Source of the DNA: Ectobius pallidus
Taxonomy: Eukaryota; Arthropoda; Insecta; Blattodea; Ectobiidae
Length of the DNA stretch: 64,000 bases
NCBI GenBank assembly: GCA_964059195.1
Contig: CAXKWD010000005.1
Coordinates: 136,911,686 to 136,975,685 of the forward strand
Direction: 5' to 3'
The notes under the pieces are model-generated. The model had not been told where the DNA came from. It searched no databases and saw only the letters and a list, made by a program, of their open reading frames with translations. The position numbers and the translations under genes were made by a program. Positions 22,140-34,600 of this stretch are shown here, piece after piece (within the stretch, counting starts at the first letter, position 1; each line of letters opens with the position of its first letter).

Positions 22140-22749
22140 CAACTTGTTATATAATTATTATCTCTCCATACAGTTGTACAAAAAAATTTAACAGAGCTGA
22201 AAAGATGCCATACATGACTGATAGAGGAAGAAAACTAAATAGCTTCTGATTATAACTTTACAACTATGAAAATAAAGAATCATTTGTCTTTTTTGCTTAA
22301 AAACAGTCATTTTTAATTCTACTACTCTGAAACAAATGGCACAAAGGTCTGAATGTTGTTTATTGAGCCATGGTAAACTCAGGAAGGAATCCCCTTTTGG
22401 TTATCAAATTTTGTAAGAACCAAAATAATTTTTATTCTACAAGAAACTCTAGTCCGGGTTACTGTAACAGCATCCTACAACATTGTGATCTTTCTCTTTC
22501 AGACTAGCCAGTCTTGAAAAGGCTGTAAAGTATTGTAAAAATGATGATAGATAATTGTATAGATCATAATTTTAGCATTCTGACTATTAACTAATTATTA
22601 TCTGTGTTATCTAAATAATCTTAATTTCATGAATTAACCTTTGAAAGAGGAAAATTTCTTACACTGTAATATTGAGTTAAGATGGAACACATTATCAATT
22701 CTCTATTCTATATGGAACGTATTCTCAACCACATTTCTGTGATTAGTTC

Positions 22750-23170
22750 ACAGGACATAGCCAGGATGTTGGTTTGGGAGGGGCCTGCCGGAGGATCTGG
22801 GAGTACCCCCCCAATTTATTCCTTTTTTGTAAAATTAAGCTGTCAGACTTAATTTTAACGTCTTTTTTCAGTTACTAGCAAGATAGATTTTTTAAAACAC
22901 TTTTACTGTCCCAAAATAATAACATTTTAAGAAAAGCATTACTAGTTATGAAATTTCAAGGCTTAATTTTACAACTGTTAGTAAGTACTGTCAGTCTAAT
23001 ATAAAATGCCATAAAGGTAATAAAAAAAAAACTATTCAAGAATATTAAGTGAGAAGTACATTTTAATTTAGTGAAGTTTTATAAGTTTTTTTTTAAATTA
23101 ATTAATTTAATTTTTTCATTCATTTCTGGGGGTGCTCGGGCCACTTGGGCCCCCTCTCTACTAATGAACA
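22750..23170. mobile_element. Old hAT-like fragment
   Basis: CATAGCCAGGATGTTGGTTT followed by GGGAGGGGCC at the left, and CACTTGGGCCCCCTCTCT at the right. Many hAT elements have TAGCCAGGAT...GGGGGGCC ends in inverted arrangement. The terminal bases and target duplication are gone. Confidence 0.4.
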
Positions 23171-23847
23171 ATGAAATAAGTAAAATTTGTTACATGGTAA
23201 TATAAATTGAGGTAACATGGGAACTGTACGGGTTGTCATGTTAAAACCTAGCCTCAAATTTCACATATCGGCAGATACACACCTGCAAAAAATTAGCTGC
23301 TCACACGAACTTTAAGTGGGTGAAAATTAACCGAAAATCTTGTGAATTCAAAATATTGAGTAGCCTCAAACAGCTGTTGGAACTTGGAGCTAGTTTGCGG
23401 GTCTTCCTACCTACTGTTCACCAATGTATCGGCTGTCACAGTGTTGCAAGGCCAAATTTCAGCCTATCAGCAGTTTGTCTTATCTTTCGATTTCTTTATC
23501 ACTATGAGAGGGAATAATATTATAATGATGAATAATACCCTCCTTTGATACACATCCTTGAATTCCAGTCCCAGTGGGTCTTGTGAAGTAATTACGTTTG
23601 CACCGATATTTTCTCCTACAGTATTTAGTTCTGCACAAACACTTCCTGTTGTCTTCATGTACGCTTTAGCTATGTTTGACTCAAATATTGTTAGATTTCA
23701 TAAAAAGATGTCAAAGTCATTGGATGGCAGAAAAAGTAAATAAGATTGCAGAAGACAAAGTTGACATTAAGTATGTTCACAACACAATTCCTTATATTTC
23801 AAATTGTTAAAATCTGTAAATATATAACCCTCGTAGCCTGTATCCAG

Positions 23848-23853
23848 TTTATT
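23848..23853 (-). terminator. Possible EFR3 polyadenylation signal
   Basis: TTTATT on the plus strand reads AATAAA on the minus strand, about 685 bases after the EFR3 stop codon. It is the first exact AATAAA I noted downstream, but such words are frequent in AT-rich DNA. Confidence 0.2.
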
Positions 23854-24537
23854 TATCTACATTGGGAAATAAAACAATCAATGAAGTATCATCTTTTGTA
23901 GTGTGTATATTTTGTGAATACCCCAATACATTTCTAACAACGGCAGTCTGAAAAAGTGCAAAATTAGCCAGGATTTCTGGCTTACTTAGGTTTTCAAACT
24001 CACGAATTCTACACCAGTTTGGCAACAATCACCTTGACTAGCCCAAGTTGGATGCGAAACACCCCTATTACTACTATAATATCTAAATGTCTCAAGATTC
24101 AAACAATAAAATTGGAGGGATTGCAGAGTGAGCTCAAACATTTTCAGATATGGAACTTATGTTAGTAAGGGCACAGTAGCAAACCCAGCAACATGTGCAT
24201 GGCTGGTTTGTAAAGTGTTAACCGCTCTACAAGGTCCTGGTAACAGTGTTCACATTTTTTACACCCTATATTCACGTGTCATTCATTTGGAAAAGTATAG
24301 CGAACAGTGCATCGATAATAAGATCACAGTAACAAAATCATGTTTTCTTGTTACACTGAGAAATACAAATAGAAATGCAGCTTTTATAAGAGCAATTACT
24401 AGAACAGACTATTGGAAAAAGATATTTCAAAATGCTTACTAACAACATATACAATGACGTCCAAAAATACTGTTTGGAAGTTGACATTGAGAGAGATATT
24501 TTAGGAGTCTAGCTCACAGGTCTACATAATGAAGAAG

Positions 24538-24714
24538 TCAATACACGAAGAGTTCAGGAAAGAGAACCTCATATGCTGGGGGGTTATTAGGGCGTTGATG
24601 ATCATTGTCTTGTTTCGTTCCAGGAGTGGGGGTTGCTGGAGGACGTATCCCATCCGCCAAACCTGTCGACAGCTTGCTGAATATCTCATTCAACTTATTT
24701 TGGAGAATATCATT
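24538..24714 (-). CDS. EFR3: EFR3 coding exon 16 and stop
   Basis: Acceptor tgtttacag; stop TGA at 24538-24540. Encodes NDILQNKLNEIFSK, a proline-rich low-complexity stretch (RPPATPTPG), and the conserved last residues YEVLFPELFVY. Confidence 0.97.
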   Translation of the reverse strand, partial: NDILQNKLNEIFSKLSTGLADGIRPPATPTPGTKQDNDHQRPNNPPAYEVLFPELFVY

Positions 24715-25501
24715 CTGTAAACAAATAAGCAACATTTAATCTACCACATAAGTTGACTAGATCATAAGAAATAATCCATATTGTCTGCTCTAAGAACTCA
24801 ACCTAAAATAAACAAAAGCTTGCCTCTTTCACTATTAGGCCACATAAGTAACATGTTATAGAGTGTGATAGATGAACTGGTTTCTGTTTACTTTATATTC
24901 TATTCTCAGAGCAGAGAGACTTTAGTAAATTAATGACAAGTAAGTCAAGAAGACAAATCCATTAATATGAAGGTTAAGAAAGATGTTATGGATATGTGTA
25001 TATTACTGGTGCTACTATACGGATCGCAGTCATGGTCACTAACTAAAAAGGAAATAACCATAATACAAGTTTTACCGAAGAAAATGGAAAGGAAGTTACT
25101 TAACACCATGCAAAGAGACCGGATAAGAAACAAAGACATACGTAAGACAACGAAGTTGAAAGACGCAGCGAGAACAGCAATAAATTCCAAATGGAGTTGG
25201 GCAGGACATGTGCTCAGAATGGACCCAAAAAATGGACATATGCTGCAACTGTGTGGGATCCCATGTTAGGGAACGCGATGGTGTAATATTTTTAAGAATC
25301 AAATAGGAGGCCAGTGGTCTTGAATAGCAGCAAACAGACAAAAGTGGAAAGAAGCTGGAAGCATTAAGAAACTTGTGTGAAAATTTTTAGTGTCACAGAA
25401 AGGCTGGTCCGAGGAACTTTTTTGTAAGTCACCCTGTAACAGGAGGCCCTAGCCCGCACTGGGATGTTATTGGGCTGCTGCTGCTAATAATACGGTAATC
25501 A

Positions 25502-25554
<53 letters not shown>

Positions 25555-25584
25555 ACAACAACAAACAACAACAATAACAACAAC

Positions 25585-25654
<70 letters not shown>

Positions 25655-28600
25655 TCAAGAACTCAACTAAGAATACAACTAGGAAAAGCTGTGAAGTAGC
25701 ATAAAATAAAGAAGGGAAGTTATGAGGAAGACCGGTTTCAGTCAAGACACTACATCCACATATTTTCCCTGGAAACCATTCTGGTTCAAATATGTCCAGA
25801 TAGGCCTCCCAAGAGGGTTTCCTGTCTCCATGCCTCTAGGCTGAGCTTTGAGCCTAGAAAGAATGGTTGCTCCAACAAGCAGCAGACCTCAGTAAGATTT
25901 TACAAGTCACATCCCTTCAAAACTCTCATCATGGAGGTATGGCTGTCAGGACAAATTACTCCATTCAGGCTGAAGAATTCTATTGTGGTCTTCATGCCTG
26001 AATTGATATTTTTTCACATTAAAATAAGCTTTACTTACATTAGCATGTGTGCGGTCAACCAAATCATGGAAATCAGCTGTGCGGAAGGTTTCACTCAGTT
26101 GCAATCGTCTTTCTTCTTCAGCTTCTTTGGCATTTTCTGCAGATTCTGTTAAAAGCTTCTTCATAGATTCAAAAGTTAATTCTTCTTCTGGGTGTTTCTG
26201 AAAGTACAATACAAGTTGTCTTTGCTTACGTCCCAAAATCCTGCATGCATATGTTAAAATATTGCACTGAATAGCGGTAAGTTGATTTTTTGTTAATTGT
26301 TCTATTTGTGATAACTATCCCACTTTACATGAAGAAAATTTCATTTTTTGCAATTTTATCAAAAATGACCCCAAAGATCTTGTTTAAATTTTGTACACCA
26401 AGGGGCAAATAAATAAAATATCAACCTATTCACTGCACACAAGTCAAACATAAATAAAATCACAGTTTTTTCCTTCTGAAAACTATAAGATAAGTTCCTT
26501 CGTTCACTGACCAATTCAATTGTTATGACCAGCTTTTAATATTGTGGAAAAGAGGAAAAGTACAAAAAGATTGAATATGTTTTGCATGAACACTTTACAA
26601 GAAAATAATTTATTATACTAATTTCTCAATAAAAATATTTAGGTATTAAAATTAAACAGCATAAAAACCACATTTAGGCTGGATTAAATAATTTATTTTC
26701 TTTTTGGCAATGGAAAATTTGTATTGATTGCATACAAAAGATTAGTAAAGTTGCAGCTGGATTTAGATGTTCCTCATGACAATGGAGGTAGGAGAGTTGC
26801 CATTATCCTCAGTTGCATGCTATGTGAGAGAACTTTAGTAGCAACCACAAACACAACAAATATTTGAATACAAACTAAAAAGGTTGATACCCACAATATC
26901 AATGCAAGGTAAGCACAGCTTAGTATATACATTAGGAAACATCTCTTCTATTTTTTCCTCTTGAGTACTAGCAAACACAATAGAGAATAATATAGGACAG
27001 TATTTGATTTATCGAGAGACAATGTCATGAGCACCATCTAGCAGTGGAAACTGGTACTTCTGGTACAGATGCAGCAATAATAATTCATTATCTAGGTACA
27101 AAGATTTAAACCGATTTCTATTAGAGGAGTCTAAATGGCCAACCTTGCTATGTTAAGTGTAAAGAATGTGTTTTTTCTATTTATCTACGACCCAGAAAAT
27201 AAATTTTACTGGTTGAAAAGAAATGAATTTTAAGAAAATAAAAAAAGGATGACAAACTGAAAAAAAATGACAATAAGAGACAGTTGTTGTTAGGAACTGC
27301 TAAGTTTAAAGTTGAAATATTTATCGTGTTTTCATTAATATTTTGTGAAATACAGTGATACCTCGAGATACGAGTTTAATTCGTTCCGTAACCTTGCTCG
27401 TATGTCAATTTGCTCGTATCTCAAAGCAATTTTCCCCATTGAAATTAATTGAAATGCCATTAATCCGTTCCAGCCCCAAAAATGCTACCCCCAATTGTTT
27501 TTGTTACGTGTTTTTGAATAAGAAAAATGTATTTATAAATGACAAATATTGTATAAAAACATAATAAAAGAGAATGTAAAGCAAAAAAAAAACTGGTTTT
27601 ATAAAGTGTACATACATATTTGTTACACTTTCTTCGGACCCATGGTTATAAAAAGAAGTGTGATAAAGTATGTAAATGCACAAAAAGCGCAAAGCCCTAG
27701 AAAAACTTAGCAAAGATGCTTCGACAGCGAGGTAAACTAGCACACTGGGGGAATACGTGGGATAATGCGCGAGACGCACAAGGCGCAGGTGCAGTAAACT
27801 GGTGGGCCGTGTGCAGCGTCGCAGCTGGCCGTTCCTCGTATCTCAAATGTCGCTCGTATTTCAAAACAAAACTTCGCTCGCTCAACAGCTCGTATCTCAA
27901 ATAACTCGTATGTTAGGGCACTCGTATCTCGAGGTACCACTGTATTTTGCAAGTTCTGCATTTTGTTTGCTTATTGATATTCTTATATTTAGTTAAACAG
28001 TGTTTTGGTGCTCAGTGGTTGGTGAAACATTAAAACATTATAGTTTATACACGTTTTGAATATTTTAATTTGGCTGAAGTTTCCAGGTTGTGCCACCAGG
28101 ATTGCTGCAAATTCTGTCCCCCCCAATTTTCCATTGTCAAAGCATTTAAGTGTCCTGTATTATCCTCTATTGTATTTGGTAGAGATTTAAATCCAAACTG
28201 CTAAACTATATATAGGAAAGCAAGGATTTCTTACAGGAACATAATGATGGGACAGGATACTTGGAGTAGGAAGAAGATTCCATTCAGATTCACGTTCCAG
28301 CTTCCAGAAATTGGCATATCCATAAATAACCTGGATTGTCAGTGAAAATAAAGGAATACATTTAAACTGCTATGAATATAATAGAGTAAAATGTCTGTTG
28401 AGGAACCTTCTATTATTATTACTAGGGATGGGTCCTCGATACTTTCGATACCTCGATAGTCTCGATACTTGTATGGTATCGGCATCGAACGATACTTCAG
28501 AAAACTCGCTCGATACTTTTTCGATATTTTTGTAATTCTGCAATTAAGTGAGAATGCTAGTATTTTTAACAAAAACTTATAAGTGGACTGTTTAAAAAAC

Positions 28601-31600
28601 TAATTTTAGTTTTGATGTAATGTTTAAAAATAATTATAGGCTTCTGATGATATTAAATTTTGTCTCATTAAATATGCAGACTTAATTAATTTAGTTGGTA
28701 TCACATAGTTCTCTCAAATTTTAATTTTTAATGTACCTATTTATTGAAACTGGAAATGTTGAAGGGATCGAGTATCGAAGTATCGAGTATCGAGGAAAAA
28801 ATCATGTATAGGTATCGAGTATCGAGAAAATCTGGTATCGACCCATCCCTAATTATTACTTACCTTAACATAGATTACATAACGTACTGGATTATTAACC
28901 CTTTCACTGCTACAGCCATATAATATATGCATCAGCATGCCTCACTACTAGCCATGCTATTGAAACATACTGTAAATACAAAGCACCATTTTGCATGCCA
29001 AAAGATGATAGAAATGTTTCCTGCAAGTGATTCAACATATTTGCGTGTTCTTTACTTTGGCCTGAAACCTGTAGCTAAATATTTCAGAAAATATACTGCA
29101 CCATGCGTTGAAATCAGTGATGGGAAGTAATTGAGTAAAAGTAATTGGATTACAGTAACAATTCCTTTTTTGGTCCCATTTACTTGTAATCAATACTTTC
29201 TAAAAAATGTAATTTTTACTTGTAATTTACTTCTGGAAATAAAATTGTAATTGTTACAATTTAGTAGTCAATATTAGTATCATTCTTGCTTGCTATGTCG
29301 TCATCACTACTGTTTTTGCAACTAATATCCAAATTAGAGTTAATATTAACAAAAAGTTACTCAATGTTTCCGAAAATATTCTCATTGATATGTTTTCTTG
29401 TTTGTTCATTAATAATTTGTGCCCAAAACATACCAAAAACAAGGAATTTTTAGGTACTGCCATTTTATAAAGTAATTTTAAATGTAATTGTAATTTCACT
29501 GATTACTTTTTGAAAAAGTAATTTGTAACTTAATTGTAATTAAGTAAAATTTCTTTCAGGTAATTGTAATTCAGCCCAATTGCTTTCTTTTTGTACTTTT
29601 TCCATCACTGGTTGAAATGCATTATAACCCTGCTGTGTTGTGATGACAGGTCTTGTTTCGGAGGGAACTGACAAATTATTTGCGATTGTTAATCCATTTA
29701 TGATTACAAAAGAAATCTGCAGTGTTGTGATAGCAGTGAAAGGATTCATTAGAAAAAGCATTATTATTGGACAAACAATATCTTTCTTTTTTCTTCTTAT
29801 CTTAGGAACCACATCACCTATTATAGAATGGTATTTTCATAACTCTTTCAACTGAAAATATTCCCAAAAGTGGATCTGAAATACTTTTTCATGGGAAAGT
29901 TGCAATGAGTGCTGTCAAGTTTAACTTCTATGCTGAAAGATAGGAGAATATACTGTTTGGCACCTGCTTAAGTAGCAGGTCCTTCTCACATACAATTGAA
30001 TAATCCAACTTCAATAGTTATTTATGTAGGATGCTGATTTATATGACTATTCCATTCATATGCCGCATATTTAATACTGACCAATAAAGTTTAGCAATTC
30101 CTCGGATATAGACCAATCATGATTGTTTATCTTATAATATGCATCCCAGGACCACAAGGATGCAATTTTATCTGATAAAACGTTAGCTCATTACTGCATG
30201 CATAAGGCATTAAAACATGCAATGATTAATACTTCAAATAGTGCCAGTGAACAGAATGAAAACATTACTTAACTTATTTAGAAATTGAAATAATATAAAT
30301 GTGCAGTAATTAAAAACACAATTTTGATTCAGTGCAAGCCAGTTCATGTGTTTTCATTGCGTTCTGATGTTAGCAATCTACGATGACGAACTCTAGCTTG
30401 TGATATGCTCTATTGGTAGCATTGGGAACTTGAATCGATACATTAAATTGATGCACGGACTGTTCATTCATTTAGTAAACAGAGAACAACTAACTGGTGA
30501 TGTCAGAATGTAGATAACAGAAGGCAGCATTCACTCACACACTTTGAATGACTCCCAAGGAGAATTTCTTTTGTCTATTGCCATGCAAAGAACAGCGTCG
30601 TACATATTCGTCAACAGCACAGCAGCAGTGATGCATGCTGACACATGTACATATCTGAATCAGGGAAAGGGTTAAAGCAAGAATTAAATATCGTATTTAC
30701 CTGCATAATAGACCACTTTTTTCAGATTTTTATAACATAAAACTAGGGTGCATACTTTATGAGAGGAAAACCTTTTAGTGGGGGAAAAAAATGTATTAAA
30801 AGGTGCACAATCTAATGAGCGAAAGCATAAGTACCAATATAGCAGCCACAACTAATTTATATACGAATTGCATCGCATATATGAAGATCAATAGTAGCAG
30901 TTACGTAAACAGATGGTGAACAGACACACAATCTACTGACTTTTTCTAATATGCCGACCAACAAAGCTATCTCTAAGAAGGTAGATAGTGGGGTATTGAT
31001 ATGCACAACCCGTTGTAAGAAAATGCATTGCACAGCATTATCGGTATTTTGGAAAATGGGTATTTTCATATACTAATTTTTCAACACAAATGTCTACTGC
31101 ACATGTGCTAACAATTCTGCATTATTAATTGTAATCATTGAGTATTTCTTCTGTGTTAATAAGAAGCAATCACAATTACTGTTTCCTGGCAATGTTGTTT
31201 AAAAACTTGAATTCAAGGTTAAGCAAGCCATTGAATCTAATGACCTTAGATATTATTATTATTATTATTATTTTTGTTTTGTTTGTTTTTGTATTTTTTT
31301 TTGTTAAAATGAGTTGTGACTATTAAGCAGAAAAATTTATTTTTTTATCTTTTAAAGTGAAAAATTGAGGTGCACCCAATTTGTGGTTACGTCCATTATG
31401 CGAGTAACTACGGTAATTATTCTTATAGTAATAAAGCAGAGACTTCAAATTATATTCCTAAAAAGCAGAAGTGTTAAAATAGGGTTTTACAAACTTAAAT
31501 AATAATTTATATTGTCGTACATGAAGAAACAGTAAAATACATACCCTAGTCACACCAGGGGAGGAAGATACACTGTCTACTTCCATCTGAATATTATTCA

Positions 31601-34600
31601 AGTCAGCTGCACTTGCTCGCATTCCAGTCTCTACCCACGAGTGCCTGTGCGCCATGTTCATGCCAGGGGGACCACCAGCACCATACGGAGTTACTTGCTG
31701 CAGTCTTGCAGCATCAAATCCTGCACCTTTAAGACACTCAGTCACTGCAACTTGATCTACCAATACATCTGGTCCTAGCTGTGTTGGTGACAAGCACACT
31801 TCAGGGTCATAATGTACCAACAGTTCTGGTAGCAAATGTGTGGCTCCAGTCTTCCGTCGAGCCTCCAGCACCTATAAATTAAAGTATAAAATGCATTGAC
31901 AGTACATTGACATAAAATGTTCACATGCAACCACAAGCAATCACTCAAAATGCACATTAAATTTTTCATGCCCAAAATCTGATAAATCTGATAAAGACCT
32001 AAAAACATTCTGAACTAGATTCATAAAGTAAATTTATAACAAAATTAAATAGGTAATTATGGAGATTAATAAATAATTATGGAAACAAGATAGATTAGAA
32101 ATGATACTGCCTAAATTCAAGAGATTTAATATATTTTAATTTACATAAATTTCCTCAATTGAACAAAACAATAATAGATTTATGATCTTTATATTCTGGA
32201 TTACTACCAAATTAATTAAATACTCTTTTTGAGATTATTTTTGATAAAGCAGCAACAATAACGTATAAATATATATTTCTTTCAATACAAAGGAGAAGGC
32301 ATTTTCAAATACTACTGGAGTATTATTTCGCATGCATTTTTTAAAAAGAACTTTTCCTTTCTACAAAAATTTGTTGAATGCTACATTACTCATTCCTGTA
32401 TCTGGTAATAACTAATCATGAGAGGACAGGGAAAGAAGGTTTTTAAAAAAAACTTTATATATATCCAAATATGGATGTCTGGCAGACAATTAAGGCTGAC
32501 CACGAGGGTGCAGAATACAAACCATATCAAATCTTTGAAACATCAATACCCTTTTCTGTAAATAGGCCAAGCTACAATTAAATTCATTTTACCTTTTCCG
32601 CATATTCCATGAGTGGAGTAATTGGAACCACATTTGGAATTAAAATCAGTAAACAGGCCACAATTGCATGAAGGTTATACTTCTGGGCTGTACTTAAAGA
32701 TCCATTTGTTAAAGCAGTATCCTGAAATGACAACACAGTAGGTTTGGAACAAATAATTATTATTATAATTTTGTAGATTTACACAGTCAATACTTTTTGG
32801 AGTTAGAAATAAATAAATTATTAATAATATAAATATACACACAATCTCTTATGGCTCATGGGCCTTTTATAAAATCAGGTAAACCAAAGTGCCAGAATGC
32901 TTTTGTTTAATCAGTGATAATTGCAATTATGATATGCAGAAAATAAGTTATTTTTGTAATCAATCTCAGAGTTAAGCTCCAGATCGATTCATTAAGTAGG
33001 GCTTACGGAAAAACAAAGGTCTAAAGTTTGATACTTAACTTTAATTCAAACTCGTATATATTGACATAAGAAATTCTTAAAATATGTCAACATTTCACAA
33101 AAATATACCGTCTGTATATAAGTGTACTAGCATGTGCCCGCGGCTTCGCCCGCGATAATTATTAAAAATTAAAAATTAAGAGCATAATAGTAAAATCATT
33201 ATATTTATTAACTCCTAAATCACATGGACTACATACCACGATTAGATAGCATCGTCTGGTAAAAGCGACCTCAGATTCGAGTTTCTTGGCCCAGAAAACC
33301 TCTGTATAGTGAGATTCGTCCAAATAAAACAACGTTTCACCATATTTAGGGCTTACAACATTCAAGCGATCGCGAAAGTTTTATTTTCAAGGTATGACAA
33401 AAATAGCCAAAGCCAACTGTAATTGATTTGACATTGAAATGTATAACTGAAAACTTATGTTTTGAAAACGCAAAAAATGCACGTTTTTTGCCCGTTTTTC
33501 ACTCATAACTCACGAACGAAAACTAAAATTAAAATTCCAGCTTCGAGGTGCATTTTCCGACCCTTCAGCCCACCTATGTTTAAAATTTCAGATATCTGCG
33601 TTCAGTAGATTTTGCTGGACATCGAGGACAATTCCTTTTATTAATATAGATAATATGAATTATAATGATACCTTCTCTAATTTGTCAAACATCCATTTAA
33701 TTTAATCCAAACCCACCTATACCATTGGCAACAATATGTTCTGTGAATTTGTTTCGATAATTCTATGTAAAAAGGGATTAAGTATTTTCAAAAACATTTA
33801 ATTTTTGGCATTTAGAATCAGAATTTTGCAAAATCCTTTCTTAGTGAGCACCTACATTAAGAAGCGAAGGTACTGTCAAAATTCCAAGTCTCTACCTGTT
33901 ATAGTTTAGGCTGTACGTTGATTCCTGTCATTCAGTCAGTCAGTCAGTCATTCAGTCAGTCAGGACAAAGCCTTTTATATATATAGAGATTGAAGTTCAA
34001 ATAGATAAGGGTTTTTAATTCAATGCACAGTAATTCTTATTTTTAACACTAGTAAGCAAGCATACCTGAATACTGATCACGAGTCGCAACATCTCCATTA
34101 CAGTTTCCTCTGATGACAATTCAACACATAACAATGCCAAAGTTGTATACACTGCTTCAATATTTTCTACAGTGTTATTTTCTTGTTCCAAGCTCTCATA
34201 CAGGCTACGGTAGATCTCTGGACCATTCTTTCGGATAAATATAATATCTGGACGAGAGCTCTTCTCCAGCACCAGCTCTATTTCAGTAATATTTACACTA
34301 GAAGAAACAAGAAGTCAGTCTATTAAACAAAAACATCTTTTCTACAATGTAGTACAAAACAGCAATTTTGTATGTCAGATATGCCTAAACCTACCCTAAA
34401 ATTCCATAACAAGCTGGGTAAATCATTCTAAAATGGATTAGTTTACAAAAATCTAGCTTCAAGATTGAACTGAGGGGGGCCATTAAATCTTAGCTTGAAA
34501 ATCTGAAGCAGTCAAGTTAAGTCACTCCTTGTTCTTCACATGCTTTGTATTGTGCTATCTTAAACCACTCATTTGTAAGTCACTAGGAGGTGCCCGTGGC

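Noticed and set aside
24128..24442. 104-residue plus-strand open frame
   Set aside because: Opposite the probable EFR3 3' UTR, no recognisable motif, composition of random AT-rich DNA.
25467..25745. Poly-leucine/poly-threonine open frame
   Set aside because: Translation of a trinucleotide microsatellite.
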